Assembly: GCA_022825505.1 (NCBI GenBank)
Contig: JAJDWR010000036.1
Coordinates: 70,034-134,033, forward strand
Direction of reading: 5' to 3'
DNA length: 64,000 nucleotides
DNA from: Gammaproteobacteria bacterium
GTDB taxonomy: Bacteria > Pseudomonadota > Gammaproteobacteria > Steroidobacterales > Rariloculaceae
Part shown: positions 15,232-24,389 of the stretch, in pieces
Layout: the number at the start of each line of letters is the position of its first letter
Position numbering within the stretch: position 1 is the first letter of the stretch
Translations under genes and position numbers: made by a program
The notes under the pieces: generated by a model
Seen by the model: only the letters and a program-made list of their open reading frames with translations
The model's database searches: none
Told to the model about the DNA's origin: nothing

Positions 15232-16001
15232 CGATCAAAATTCCTGAGTTCAACGATGTTTGAGTCTTGTGGATGGCTATTGGCGATGCCGGGTGGCCTG
15301 TAGCGCCCGGCCAGTTCGAACCGGCTTCCGGGGTGAAAAAGGCGCGCGAAGCTGACCGGTCTGGCGCTCACCCAGGTTCGCCGCGTGACCACCAGGCAGG
15401 GTTCCTTCGCCCTCATCTTCAGGAGTCGCCTGATGCGGGCGCCGGGCATTTTTGCCCGCACCACATGTTCGGCTTCCTGCAGCGGAGCGATCAGGCTCAG
15501 GTAAGCGCTCGGCGTGACATTCTGAAAATTCTGATCGAGAAAATCGTTTGCAAAATCGATAGTTACATACCGATCTTCAACTTGAATCGGAATATCGTTC
15601 TCAAAATGCACCAGAAATACATGGTTGACTCTCGACCCGGCAGAAACATGAAGCAGGTCCGCAATGTCCGGCGCTACGGGGCGCGACTCCAGGTCGATCA
15701 CGGAAGCACGGTGTTCGTGTCCCCGCATCTGGATTTCGTCGGCGATGTTGCGCACTTCGAGCAGATGCGACGCTGCCTTCAGATCCGCCACGAATGTACC
15801 TACACCGGCCACGCGCTCGACGTAGCCCTCGTCGGTCAGTTCCCGCAATGCCCGATTTGCCGTCATGCGCGACACGCCGGTGGAGCCGACCAGTTCGTGT
15901 TCCGACGGCACGCGGTCCAGCGGCCGCAGATCTCCGCTTGAGATTCGGGAAATGATCTGCTCCTTGAGTTGCTGGTAGCGTGGCTTTGGAGTCGAAGTCA
16001 T
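15228..16001 (-). CDS. hutC: Histidine utilization repressor HutC (GntR/UTRA)
   Basis: 257 residues from ATG 16001; the longer frame adds 32 residues not expected for the family. The N-terminal GntR winged helix (PRYQQLKEQIISRISSGDL, PSEHELVGSTGVSRMTANRA) is followed by the UTRA ligand-binding domain with HutC-specific blocks: LLEVRNIADEIQMRGH, VHFENDIPIQVEDRYV, TPSAYLSLIAPLQEAEHVV, EPCLVVTRRTW and FHPGSRFELAGRY. HutC proteins bind TGTA-N2-TACA-type palindromes and are released by urocanate. Three such sites occur in this window, one 56 bp upstream of this gene, implying autoregulation. Followed by a coupled DUF6152 gene. Confidence 0.93.
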   Translation of the reverse strand: MTSTPKPRYQQLKEQIISRISSGDLRPLDRVPSEHELVGSTGVSRMTANRALRELTDEGYVERVAGVGTFVADLKAASHLLEVRNIADEIQMRGHEHRASVIDLESRPVAPDIADLLHVSAGSRVNHVFLVHFENDIPIQVEDRYVTIDFANDFLDQNFQNVTPSAYLSLIAPLQEAEHVVRAKMPGARIRRLLKMRAKEPCLVVTRRTWVSARPVSFARLFHPGSRFELAGRYRPPGIANSHPQDSNIVELRNFDR

Positions 16002-16056
16002 GTGGGAATAGCCGCACCCTTGGGCGTTGGCCGCCGTCATCCGGCTGGCCGCAAGA

Positions 16057-16073
16057 GGTTGTCTATACAGGTT
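16057..16073. promoter_or_regulatory. HutC operator A (hutC / divergent gene)
   Basis: GGTTGTCTATACAGGTT matches the two perfect sites (18329, 30932) at 15 of 17 positions; the core is TGTC-TA-TACA, one mismatch from TGTA-N2-TACA. It lies between hutC (start 16001) and the divergent gene at 16159. The weaker match fits moderate autoregulation. Confidence 0.7.
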
Positions 16074-16158
16074 ATTCCATGCCGGCGTGCTTTTCAATTC
16101 GCAGTCCGCAACCGGTCTTGTGCTGGCCTGCCTTCAGGAAAACTGCTAGCGTAATGAT

Positions 16159-16695
16159 ATGCGAATGACCATTGGCATTACCGCCGTTTCCGTACTGCTT
16201 GTGTCATTGCCCGCCCTGGGGCAGCAATGGTTTGACTACATCAATCCCGAATACCGTTTCCGGGTGAATTTCCCGGGCGAACCCACCGTTGAAGACGCGG
16301 TCTACGTGAGCGCTGACGGCTCAAGCCTGGCCGGACGCGCGTTTTCCACCGAACAGGATGCGGGCAGCTATCGCGTCGTCGCCGTGCGGTTTCCAACCGA
16401 TATCGCCGATATCGCAGGCGAGTTCGATCATGCGGCGGAGCCGTTTCGCCAAAGAGGCGAAGTGGTGTTTGACCAGGCCGGCGAGTATGAGGACATCAGT
16501 GCCCACGAAATCAACGTGATCGGTCCCGACGGGCGCCAGATTTACGTGTCATTGGTCTATCACGACCAACACTTGTACATTGCCGAAGGCAGCGTCGGCG
16601 CCGAGGCGTTTCCTCCGATTCAATTCCAGCAATCGATGTGGATTACCGATGCAACGGGAGCCCCGATAGGCGGGGGGCGCCGCCTGGGAAACTGA
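16159..16695 (+). CDS. Exported protein of unknown function
   Basis: 178 residues with a signal peptide (MRMTIGITAVSVLLVSLPALG-QQ). The mature part is beta-rich, beginning WFDYINPEYRFRVNFPGEPT, a pattern seen in small secreted proteins whose first strand reads Y-x-x-x-x-F-S-V-x-F-P-x-x-P; I cannot name the family with certainty. It continues GSYRVVAVRFP, ISAHEINVIGPDGRQIYVSL, YIAEGSV and ends in a short Gly-rich tail. There are no catalytic motifs or cysteines. It is transcribed divergently from hutC across HutC operator A, so it may be a member of the hut regulon. A GCGTAATGAT stretch precedes the ATG; no convincing SD. Confidence 0.6.
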   Translation: MRMTIGITAVSVLLVSLPALGQQWFDYINPEYRFRVNFPGEPTVEDAVYVSADGSSLAGRAFSTEQDAGSYRVVAVRFPTDIADIAGEFDHAAEPFRQRGEVVFDQAGEYEDISAHEINVIGPDGRQIYVSLVYHDQHLYIAEGSVGAEAFPPIQFQQSMWITDATGAPIGGGRRLGN

Positions 16696-16752
16696 GCGCG
16701 TGAGCGCGGCGCAGGGACCGGACTGCGGCCGGGAACTCTCCTTCTCCGGCGG

Positions 16753-17118
16753 TCAGTCGTAGTGAAATTCCGATTGGTCCGCAAACGTCACTGTTCGTAG
16801 AACGCCGCCTCTACCGACCTTGAGAGGCCTCCCTGTCACCGAGATGACATCGCCGGGATTTGGGCTGCCCTCCGGCCAACCCTGCTGAAGAAGGAGGAAC
16901 GGAGCGCCTCCTTCGAATACCCAGTTGCTTGTCTCACCGTCCTCATCCTCCACGGTCATGTAAATGAAGATGTGCGGGTTGGTCCATTGCAGCGCCTCCA
17001 CCGTGCCCACAATGGTGACCTCGTCGGGTGCGTACATGGCGTGGCTGTGGTGCGCCCATGACGGCATGGCGAGCATCAGCATCGAAACGACCGCAAGAAA
17101 CAATAATCTGGTATGCAT
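16753..17118 (-). CDS. Secreted DUF6152 single-domain protein
   Basis: 121 residues from ATG 17118; a TTG two codons earlier also reads through. The signal peptide ends at SWA-HHSHAM. The mature protein is only the DUF6152 domain: HHSHAMY, EVTIVGTVEALQWTNPHIFI (NPH motif), NWVFEGGAPFLLL, and a final strand with PGDVISVTGRPLKVGRGG. The conserved pattern looks like a small OB-like beta barrel with a histidine-rich N-terminus, possibly metal-binding (inference). A fused DUF6152 gene follows upstream at 17243-18247 on the same strand with a gap of about 125 bp. Confidence 0.75.
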   Translation of the reverse strand: MHTRLLFLAVVSMLMLAMPSWAHHSHAMYAPDEVTIVGTVEALQWTNPHIFIYMTVEDEDGETSNWVFEGGAPFLLLQQGWPEGSPNPGDVISVTGRPLKVGRGGVLRTVTFADQSEFHYD

Positions 17119-17242
17119 AGTCAATTGGTATAAACCCCTCCCGATTTAGACGCTACCGCGTCCGGCAAAACTTCAGACTGCCAACTTCCCCCCTCGAACG
17201 CGAGCGCGGCACAGTGCTCCCGTCTCACTGACGCTGTCCGGG

Positions 17243-18247
17243 TCAGCAGTCAAGATCATAGCGCCCTATCGTATCGCCGAGCGCGAGCCAGTTACCCGAA
17301 AGTATTGCGGGCTCGGTGAACGTTTCGGGGTCGATCATTTCGATCCGGAACGCCAGGCCGCTCTGATCGTCGCTGAGCGAGAACCGCTCGATGACCTTCA
17401 ACTCATCGCTCAGCGGAGTCCCCCGGTTGTCTAGCCAGGGCCAGTTGATCCGCGTGGTTTCGACGACAAGGTTATCGCCCTCCCAGCGGCCGATGGAATA
17501 GCCCAGGTGAGAATATTCCGCATCGGCGGGTACTTCATCCCGATCCATGTGGACAGTGCGGACGAGGTCGTAATACTCCGTTCGCACCCGGATTATCGGA
17601 CCCTCATCCACAAATTCCAGGGGATTCTGTGTGAGCATCATGGCGGGCATGCCCGGAGCCTCGCAACGTACCGCGTAATTGTCCAGGTCATCCCATGAAG
17701 CCCGGGCTGTGATGGCCTGCTCGGTAAGCGGCAGGTTGTTGGTCTGGGTGATCGCGCGTGCGACATCCTCCTGCGCCACCGTCCATACCCTGAAGAAACC
17801 CAGGTTCTCCGACGCAGCGTCCTGAATTCTCGGAGCGTCTTCAAATGTTGAGAACAAACCGGCCCAAAGCGTCAACTCGCGCCCGTCCGGCAACTGCATT
17901 CTGTCCACGATCATCCGATGATCGGTGAGGTTCGACTTGCGGCCGACGACCCGGACCGTTTCGCCAAGCGGGATCAGATCGCGCGTAACGCCCCCTCGCT
18001 GGAGATTGAATACCGAGTGCGCCTCCATTCGCCATTCGGCCTCTTCGCCGTCCTCATCGACCACCCGCAACTGAAACGTGACATGAGGATTCCGCCAGTT
18101 GACCCCCAGGAGTTCGCCTTCCAGGACGATCGGAGACTGTTCGAACGTATTCAGGGAATGATGCGCGTGACTCTTGCCCACCTGGACGACAGATAACGCC
18201 AGCAGGGCACCGGCCAAAAAGTCTCCAAGTTTTACGGGGCAGTCCAC
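17243..18247 (-). CDS. Secreted DUF6152 plus C-terminal-domain fusion protein
   Basis: 334 residues from GTG 18247, preferred because AAGGA lies 7-11 bases upstream and it gives a signal peptide ending SHA-HHSL; a GTG at 18280 is possible. DUF6152 part: HHSLNTFEQSPIVLEGELLG, VNWRNPHVTFQL, WRMEAHSVFNLQRGG. The second domain contains IIRVRTEYYDLVRTVHMDRD, HLGYSIGRWEGDNLVVETT, WPWLDNRGTPLS, LKVIERFSLSDD and ends GRYDLDC. Compared with 14194-15231 the linker region differs, so these are diverged paralogues. The gene is divergent from the TonB operon, and HutC operator B lies in the shared upstream region. Confidence 0.7.
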   Translation of the reverse strand: MDCPVKLGDFLAGALLALSVVQVGKSHAHHSLNTFEQSPIVLEGELLGVNWRNPHVTFQLRVVDEDGEEAEWRMEAHSVFNLQRGGVTRDLIPLGETVRVVGRKSNLTDHRMIVDRMQLPDGRELTLWAGLFSTFEDAPRIQDAASENLGFFRVWTVAQEDVARAITQTNNLPLTEQAITARASWDDLDNYAVRCEAPGMPAMMLTQNPLEFVDEGPIIRVRTEYYDLVRTVHMDRDEVPADAEYSHLGYSIGRWEGDNLVVETTRINWPWLDNRGTPLSDELKVIERFSLSDDQSGLAFRIEMIDPETFTEPAILSGNWLALGDTIGRYDLDC

Positions 18248-18328
18248 GGGTATTCCTTGTTGCGCTAACCCCACCGGCACAGGTTCAGGCTATTGTAACC
18301 GGGCACCGAATTAGGCTAGCATAGCCAT

Positions 18329-18345
18329 GGTTGTATATACAAGTT
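18329..18345. promoter_or_regulatory. HutC operator B (TonB-amidohydrolase-Rieske operon)
   Basis: GGTTGTATATACAAGTT contains the perfect 12-bp palindrome TTGTATATACAA (18331-18342) with a TGTA-TA-TACA core, identical over 17 bp to the site between hutF and hutI. It lies 80 bp before the TonB receptor ATG and 82 bp before the divergent DUF6152 gene, and contains a -10-like TATATA, so a bound repressor would block RNA polymerase. Confidence 0.85.
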
Positions 18346-18424
18346 TGTTGCGCTTGACGCCTTGCGGCACGGTTCGATTTTCCGCGTCCGATCACAAGCA
18401 AGAACAATAGTGGAGGAGAATCAA

Positions 18425-20563
18425 ATGAGGTTCATACGCGTTCTTTCATTCTCGGCCCTGGTGCTTCTGGTGGCGGGACTCGCAGGAGGCCCTGACGACG
18501 CAAGGGCGCAGGAGACTGCCGTTCTCGAGGAAATCATCGTCACTGCTGCCAAGCGGGAAACCAATCTTCAGGATACGCCCATTGCCATTACCGCCTTGAC
18601 CGGCGACATGCTCGACTCCTTCAATATCCAGAGCAGCCACGACATGATCAGTTCCGTGGTTGGCCTGGAGGGGACGCTGACCGCGGGAAACCTTGCCCTG
18701 GCGATTCGCGGCGTCAACAGCGAAAACACGGACGTGACCTCCGACCCCACGGTTGCCTTTCACATGGACGGCGTGTTTCGCGGACGCCAGTCGGGCGGAC
18801 TGGCGCTATTCCACGACATCCAGCGGGTTGAAACGCTGAAGGGGCCTCAAGGGACGTTGTACGGGCGAAATGCCACCGCCGGCAGTATCAACGTCATAAC
18901 CAACAAGCCCGTTCACAACACCGAAGGAAGCTTCGAAGTCCTTGCCGGCAACTACAACCGATTGGGCGTTCGTGGTGTTGTCAATGCGTCATTGAACGAG
19001 GACATACTCGCCGTTCGATTTGCGTTTGTGGACGAAAACAGAGACGGGTATTTCGACAATGGACCGGAAGTTGAAAGACCCTACGGAGACTCTGTCGAGA
19101 GCGCGTACCGACTGCACGCCCTGATTACGCCCAGCGACCGGCTGTCCGTGTTGCTTACTGCCGACTATCAGGGCCGCGATGGTACCGGCCAGGGAACAAA
19201 CGTCCTGCGGGGAGCGGACGACGTCCTGGCGACCGATCTTCCCAACCCGCACACGGTCCTTCTGAATCGCGAGGGTTTTCGCGACGATCAATTCAGGACC
19301 CTGAAGGTTGAAGTTAACCGCAGTTTCGACAATATGGATCTCACCTATCTCGGTGCTCACTACCAAAGCGACGTGAACTTCGGCCTCGACTTCGACCGGA
19401 CCAATGTCGCGAGGGATCCGCTGGACATCCAGAACGGCAGCGAGCAGTTATCTCACGAGATCAGACTGGCATCCAACGGCGACGGCCCACTGCAGTGGCT
19501 GGGTGGGGTGTACAAACTCGATGAGGACGCTTCGCGTTTCGTGCAATTGCAAATTGCACGATTTGGCGTGACATCGGCAACCGATATCCCCAATTACACG
19601 GTGAATTCCAGTGCCGTCTTCGGTCAGGGTACGTACAGCGTTTCCGATACTTTCCGGATTACGGCGGGGCTTCGCTACTCCTCCGACAAGAAGGCACAAG
19701 AAGATACCGTCTACAACCGCACAAGCCGGTTCGGCACGTCAATGATCACCGTGAGCAACGACGGCAGCTGGAACTCCACCGACTGGACGCTGGGGGTCGA
19801 CTGGGATCAGGGCGAAGACACGATGGTCTACGCCAAGATCGGAACCGGGTTCAAGGCAGGTGCGTTCAACGTTGCAAACCCGACCTTCAATGTCGCCGAA
19901 TCGACGTTCCGGCCGGAGGAAATCCTGGCCTACCAGGTCGGCCACAAGAGCAATCTCATGGACAACCGGCTGCAGATCAACTCGGAGTTCTTCATTTACG
20001 ACTACACCGATCTTCAGGTCACCCAGCGCGATGACGACCAGACCGTGACGCGCAACGCCGCGGCAGCCGACATTATCGGATTCGATACGGAACTCGTCGC
20101 ACTCCCCGCCGACGCTATGCGCGCTACGTTGGGTGTTGGCTACCTGGACGCAACGTTCGGGCACTTCACACAGGTCAGCCCGTGGACGGGCCAGGAGATC
20201 GACCTGGCTGGCACGGACCTGGTGAAGTCGCCGGAGTGGTCAGTGAATGCAAGTCTGGATTACGTTTTCGATCTTGCGAACGGATGGCAGGTCGTACCGA
20301 GGATTCGGACCGCATTTCGATCGGACATGAAGTTGCTGCCGTTCGATGAGCCGGGTTCTCTCATGCCGTCACGAACGATCACGGATGCAAGTATCGATTT
20401 CGCATCGTCGGATGATCGATTGAGGATACGACTCTACGCAAATAACGTTTCAGATGAAATTGTATGGTCCGGTGCAGGCACAAACGGCCAGGGACATCGA
20501 ACCCTGACGGGCAGCCCGCCGAGATTTTATGGCGCCAGCCTGAAATATGCGTTCGGTCAGTAG
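18425..20563 (+). CDS. TonB-dependent outer membrane receptor, HutC-controlled
   Basis: 712 residues from ATG 18425, with a strong SD (GGAGGAG). The signal peptide ends near ARAQ; a TonB box (EEIIVTAAKRE) follows, then the plug domain (TPIAITALTGDMLD, IRGVNSENTDVTSDPTVAFH, VETLKGPQGTLYGRNATAGS, INVITNKP) and a beta-barrel finishing with an aromatic-poor ...LKYAFGQ. The size and FecA-less N-terminus fit a simple receptor of the type found in Sphingomonas/Cellvibrio-like large TonB families. Substrate is unknown; the HutC operator upstream suggests a histidine- or imidazole-related ligand or a metal complex of one. First gene of a five-gene plus-strand operon. Confidence 0.92.
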   Translation: MRFIRVLSFSALVLLVAGLAGGPDDARAQETAVLEEIIVTAAKRETNLQDTPIAITALTGDMLDSFNIQSSHDMISSVVGLEGTLTAGNLALAIRGVNSENTDVTSDPTVAFHMDGVFRGRQSGGLALFHDIQRVETLKGPQGTLYGRNATAGSINVITNKPVHNTEGSFEVLAGNYNRLGVRGVVNASLNEDILAVRFAFVDENRDGYFDNGPEVERPYGDSVESAYRLHALITPSDRLSVLLTADYQGRDGTGQGTNVLRGADDVLATDLPNPHTVLLNREGFRDDQFRTLKVEVNRSFDNMDLTYLGAHYQSDVNFGLDFDRTNVARDPLDIQNGSEQLSHEIRLASNGDGPLQWLGGVYKLDEDASRFVQLQIARFGVTSATDIPNYTVNSSAVFGQGTYSVSDTFRITAGLRYSSDKKAQEDTVYNRTSRFGTSMITVSNDGSWNSTDWTLGVDWDQGEDTMVYAKIGTGFKAGAFNVANPTFNVAESTFRPEEILAYQVGHKSNLMDNRLQINSEFFIYDYTDLQVTQRDDDQTVTRNAAAADIIGFDTELVALPADAMRATLGVGYLDATFGHFTQVSPWTGQEIDLAGTDLVKSPEWSVNASLDYVFDLANGWQVVPRIRTAFRSDMKLLPFDEPGSLMPSRTITDASIDFASSDDRLRIRLYANNVSDEIVWSGAGTNGQGHRTLTGSPPRFYGASLKYAFGQ

Positions 20564-20623
20564 CACTCAATGATCGATCGGGACAGCGGTACATGAATTG
20601 GCACCGGCGATGAGAAAGGGAGC

Positions 20624-22180
20624 ATGACCCAAGAAATCACGCGGAAGGATTTCCTGCGGCTGGCCGCGGCAGCCACTACGTCCACCGCGCTGGCAGTTTA
20701 CGCCGGACGGGGAGTCGCCCAGAACGCCGATTCATCAGCTGCGCCCGACGTTCCCGAAACCCCATCGAGCACGCTGATACGAGGCGCCGACCTCTTGACG
20801 ATGGACCCGGAACTGGGTGAACAGCCGGCTACCGATGTCCTGATCTCCGACGGAAGGATCGAGGCGATCGGAACCGGGCTTCCTGCCGATGGCGCCGAGG
20901 TGATCAATGCCGAGGGAATGATCCTGATGCCCGGCATGATCGACGGGCATCGACACGTCTGGCAGACCATCGCCCTGGGTCGCATGGTCGAGTCCAATCC
21001 CGGAGAATTCGCCAGGGATTACATTTACTGGAAGATGGCGGCGGTTGTCGCCATGGAGCCCGAGGATCACTACATTGCCGAGCTCGTGGGCGGCCTGCAG
21101 GCGATCGACTCCGGCGTCACCTCGATCCTGGATTATGCGCACGGACAGGACACCGAGGCCAATACGGTGGCGGCGGCCCGGGGCCTCAGGGACTCCGGAA
21201 TCGCCGGTTGGTTCGGTTATCAGCTGGCGATTTCATACCCGTTCGACGTTGGGGATACGGTCTCGCCGGCCGAGATGCTCGCGGCGCTTTTCGCAGCCCG
21301 GCCTACGGAACAGGAATGGAATACGGCCTCCCTGCTCCGCAACGACCTGTTCGCTGATCGTTCCGCTCTGCTGCAGCTCGCTCTCGGTCCGCCCATGTGG
21401 CCCGGATACGCCATGGACGACGTCAGGGACTACATGACACGCGCACGATCCGTTGGCGTCGATTTGATCATCGCGCACCTGCACAAATCCGCGACGCCGC
21501 ACCCTGCGGGATTCATGGGGCACAGGGACTCGGGAATCCCGGACCTTCACGAGGCCGGGTTGCTTGGCCCCGACTTCCACGTAGCGCACGCCAATCGATT
21601 GACGCCGGAAGAGCTGGCCATGATGCGCGATACCGGCGGCATGATTGCCGCAACCACCATGAGCGAATATTCGTTCATGATGAATCCCCATCGCGGCGCG
21701 CCCGTTCACGGTCGCGCCAGGGCCGCCGGTGTGCCGGTGGGAATCGGTGCGGACGTACCGATGGGACTCACGGGCGACTATTTCGAGCACGTGCGCTCGT
21801 CACTGTGGAGCCACTACCTCGAGGAAGAAAGCCGGCAGATCGTGCAGGATTACCATTCGGAGGATATTCTGGATTTCGCCACCGCATTGGGTGCGAAGGC
21901 CCTTCGCCTGGGTGATGAAACCGGGTCGATCACGGTCGGAAAGCGTGCCGACCTGGTCCTTCTGGATACCGATCGAATCGGCTTCGGCACGATGGGCAGC
22001 CTGGCGGACCGAGTCGTGACTTTCGCTCGTACAACAGACATCGACAGTGTCTGGGTTGCGGGGCGAGCCCGCAAGCGCCGCGGAGAAATGATCGGAGTCG
22101 ACTGGGCATCCCTGAAGGCGCGCTTGCTTGAAGCGCAGGAACGGGTCGAGCAAAAGATCGCAACGGTGAAGTGGGTCTGA
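20624..22180 (+). CDS. Exported amidohydrolase (TRZ/ATZ-like), copy 1
   Basis: 518 residues; SD AAAGGGAG before ATG 20624. The N-terminus ITRKDFLRLAAAATTSTALA looks like a Tat signal with Arg-Lys in place of Arg-Arg, ending near VAQ. The amidohydrolase-superfamily barrel shows the HxH motif in GMIDGHRHVW, a later histidine in IIAHLHKSA, another in FHVAHANRL and an aspartate in GIGADVP, with a composite beta-domain (IRGADLLTMDP at the start, GSITVGKRADLVLLDTDRIG near the end). Relatives include TRZ/ATZ chlorohydrolases, cytosine and MTA/SAH deaminases and HutF/HutI. Probably hydrolyses a cyclic amide or amidine in the periplasm; substrate unknown. A near-copy lies at 32216-33772, beside hutI. 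Confidence 0.85.
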   Translation: MTQEITRKDFLRLAAAATTSTALAVYAGRGVAQNADSSAAPDVPETPSSTLIRGADLLTMDPELGEQPATDVLISDGRIEAIGTGLPADGAEVINAEGMILMPGMIDGHRHVWQTIALGRMVESNPGEFARDYIYWKMAAVVAMEPEDHYIAELVGGLQAIDSGVTSILDYAHGQDTEANTVAAARGLRDSGIAGWFGYQLAISYPFDVGDTVSPAEMLAALFAARPTEQEWNTASLLRNDLFADRSALLQLALGPPMWPGYAMDDVRDYMTRARSVGVDLIIAHLHKSATPHPAGFMGHRDSGIPDLHEAGLLGPDFHVAHANRLTPEELAMMRDTGGMIAATTMSEYSFMMNPHRGAPVHGRARAAGVPVGIGADVPMGLTGDYFEHVRSSLWSHYLEEESRQIVQDYHSEDILDFATALGAKALRLGDETGSITVGKRADLVLLDTDRIGFGTMGSLADRVVTFARTTDIDSVWVAGRARKRRGEMIGVDWASLKARLLEAQERVEQKIATVKWV

Positions 22181-22266
22181 CAAAATGCCAACGGGCGCAG
22201 TCCTTCGGGTAATGACTGCCAGTGCGCCGGCGTGCGCTCACCCCCTCCTCCCTCAGAAACATACGA

Positions 22267-23655
22267 ATGAACAACCCACGAGAGCCTGGTTTCCTGCATT
22301 CCGTGCTCAGCTTCGGTGGCGTTGTCGCCATCGTGATCGTCGGCCTGCTGTGGTTTCGGATCAGCCTGCACAGCCTCCTGATCGTCGCTCTGGTCTGGAC
22401 CGCGGGCAATGCGGCCGCCATCGGCCACAATTACGCTTCGATAAAGTCCGCGATGACGTCCGGGATCGCCAAGGGTCTCGGCGCAATTTACATATTCATC
22501 CTTATAGGCGTACTGGTCGCCTCCCTGCTCGAGGGCGGGACCATCGGAAGCCTTATCTACTACGGAATCGACCTGCTGCATCCGGCCATCTTCCTGCCGG
22601 CCGGCCTGTTGCTTTGCACGCTGATGTCACTTGCGACCGGTACGTCCTGGGGCACGATCGCGACGGCCGGTGTGGTACTGGTCGGACTGGGCGAAGCGCT
22701 GGGCATGCCGCTGCCGGTCGTCGCCGGCATGGTGATTTCCGGGGCCAGCTTCGGCGACAAGATGTCCCCGGTCTCCGATACGACGGTCCTGGCCGCGATG
22801 ACCGCGGAAACGGACATCTACGCTCACATCCGTTCGATGTTTTACACCAGTGGTCCGACCTATCTCATCTGCCTGGTCGCGTTTTCGTTGCTGGGCCTGC
22901 AATTTGCCGGGCAAACGCTCTCCCCGGAGCAACTGCTCGAACTGCAGGCGGGTCTCTCGGGCGAGTTCTCCATCGGTCCGCTGGCGCTGCTGCCGCTGCT
23001 GGTATTGCTGACCCTGAGCATGAGGCGCGTTCCGGCGGAACCCAGCATGCTCGCCAGTGTCGCAACGGCTGTGGTGCTTGCCGTAGCAGTCGAGGACCGG
23101 TCGGTGGTGGAAGTGCTGAACAGTCTCCAGGGCGGCTATGTCGCCAACACCGGCCACGAGCAGCTCGATTCGCTTCTAAGCCGCGGCGGCATCCAGAGCA
23201 TGATGTGGACGCTCTCGCTGGCGTTGATTGCCCTGGCACTGGGCGGATTGCTGGACCGGGCCGGGTTCGTGCGCGTGCTGATGAACGGCATCCTGGCCCG
23301 CTTGCGGCGCGCCGCCAGCCTGATGACCACCACGATCGGCGCCGGCCTGGTAGCCAACATGAGCATGGGCGAAGCCTATCTGTCGATTATCTTCGGCGGA
23401 CAGTTGTTCAAGGCATCCTACAAGGAACAGAAACTCGAGAACCGTTTGATGTCACGCTGCCTTGAAGAGGGTGCGACACTGACTACGCCGTTGATCCCAT
23501 GGACAACTTCCGGGGCGTTCTGTATGGGAGTTCTCGGCCTTTCGACGCTGGCGTACGCACCGTGGGCGTTGTTCAACTACATCAACCCAATCCTTTCGAT
23601 TGTTCTGGCGTATTTGGGTTTTGGAATATTCAGGCAGGTTGCCGATGACAGTTAG
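22267..23655 (+). CDS. NhaC-family Na+/H+ antiporter-like transporter
   Basis: 462 residues from ATG 22267; an upstream in-frame start at 22222 is less likely, and the SD is weak. About 11-12 TM segments. The NhaC hallmark ISGASFGDKMSPVSDTTVLA at ~157-176 is intact, as are the ATGTSWGTIATAG stretch before it and NMSMGEAYLSIIFGGQL in the second half, plus TTPLIPWTTSGAF. NhaC members include Na+/H+ antiporters and metabolite antiporters such as malate/lactate exchangers, so uptake of an organic anion or zwitterion is possible. The position between an exported amidohydrolase and two oxygenase-like genes favours a role as the inner-membrane importer of the operon's substrate (inference). Confidence 0.85.
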   Translation: MNNPREPGFLHSVLSFGGVVAIVIVGLLWFRISLHSLLIVALVWTAGNAAAIGHNYASIKSAMTSGIAKGLGAIYIFILIGVLVASLLEGGTIGSLIYYGIDLLHPAIFLPAGLLLCTLMSLATGTSWGTIATAGVVLVGLGEALGMPLPVVAGMVISGASFGDKMSPVSDTTVLAAMTAETDIYAHIRSMFYTSGPTYLICLVAFSLLGLQFAGQTLSPEQLLELQAGLSGEFSIGPLALLPLLVLLTLSMRRVPAEPSMLASVATAVVLAVAVEDRSVVEVLNSLQGGYVANTGHEQLDSLLSRGGIQSMMWTLSLALIALALGGLLDRAGFVRVLMNGILARLRRAASLMTTTIGAGLVANMSMGEAYLSIIFGGQLFKASYKEQKLENRLMSRCLEEGATLTTPLIPWTTSGAFCMGVLGLSTLAYAPWALFNYINPILSIVLAYLGFGIFRQVADDS

Positions 23656-23700
23656 CGCGATACACGCTATCGATTCGTCGCCGTGCAGAGGGAGCAAGTG

Positions 23701-24354
23701 ATGGCTGCGAGAACGAAGGCTACCGAGAGGGTTCGGCGAAGGGCCGGCGAGCGCGATCCTCTGCTGCGCCCCGAGTGGCAATACATTGAACATTGCAACA
23801 TGGATGACTACGGTCAGGAGGACTGGTTGATCGTGAATCGGCAGCGCGCCGAATACCTCGCCGAGGAGCGCGCCACGCAGGCGCTGGAACTCCTTTCGGC
23901 CTCCCGCAACGCCCCCACATTCGGTTACCTGATCAACAACTACGAGCATTGCCTTCAGACCGCCACCCTGCTGCACCGTGACGGTCACGACGAGGAAACG
24001 ATCGTTACAGGCCTGTTTCACGACATCGGATTCATCGTCTGCCCCGAGAACCACGAACGATTCGCCGCGGACCTGCTTCGTCCCTTCGTTTCCGAAAAGA
24101 ATGTCTGGATGCTGGAACACCACGAAATATTTCAGCGAGTCCATCTGCACGGCTTCTACGAAAGGCAGGATGCCGAGTTCATCTATGCCCGCGAACAATG
24201 GCTAGGGCATCCGTTCTACGATTGGACCGTTGAATTTGTGGAACGATACGATATCGTGGCTATCGATCCGGACATCGAAAACTTGCCGATCGGGTTCTTC
24301 GAGCCGATGGTACGGCGAGTCTTTTCACGTTCACCGTCGCCCGACCGCGAGTAG
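23701..24354 (+). CDS. HD-domain protein, candidate PhnZ/MIOX-like diiron oxygenase
   Basis: 217 residues from ATG 23701, with SD GGGAGCAAG. The HD core reads YEHCLQTATLLHRDG (H83), LFHDIG (H107-D108), ENHERFAADLL (H118), LEHHEIFQ (H140/H141) and ERYDIVAID (D184). This is the ligand set of HD-fold metalloenzymes. The extra leading histidine in the LEH-like helix and the small size resemble HD oxygenases (PhnZ, TmpB, myo-inositol oxygenase) more than nucleotide phosphohydrolases. An N-terminal acidic WQYIEHCNMDD segment is unassigned. Located 46 bp after the NhaC-type gene and 35 bp before a Rieske oxygenase. A plain phosphohydrolase remains possible. Confidence 0.65.
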   Translation: MAARTKATERVRRRAGERDPLLRPEWQYIEHCNMDDYGQEDWLIVNRQRAEYLAEERATQALELLSASRNAPTFGYLINNYEHCLQTATLLHRDGHDEETIVTGLFHDIGFIVCPENHERFAADLLRPFVSEKNVWMLEHHEIFQRVHLHGFYERQDAEFIYAREQWLGHPFYDWTVEFVERYDIVAIDPDIENLPIGFFEPMVRRVFSRSPSPDRE

Positions 24355-24389
24355 TCGACCGGAGTCTGTCGGACTTGCCCGGAGTGCAA

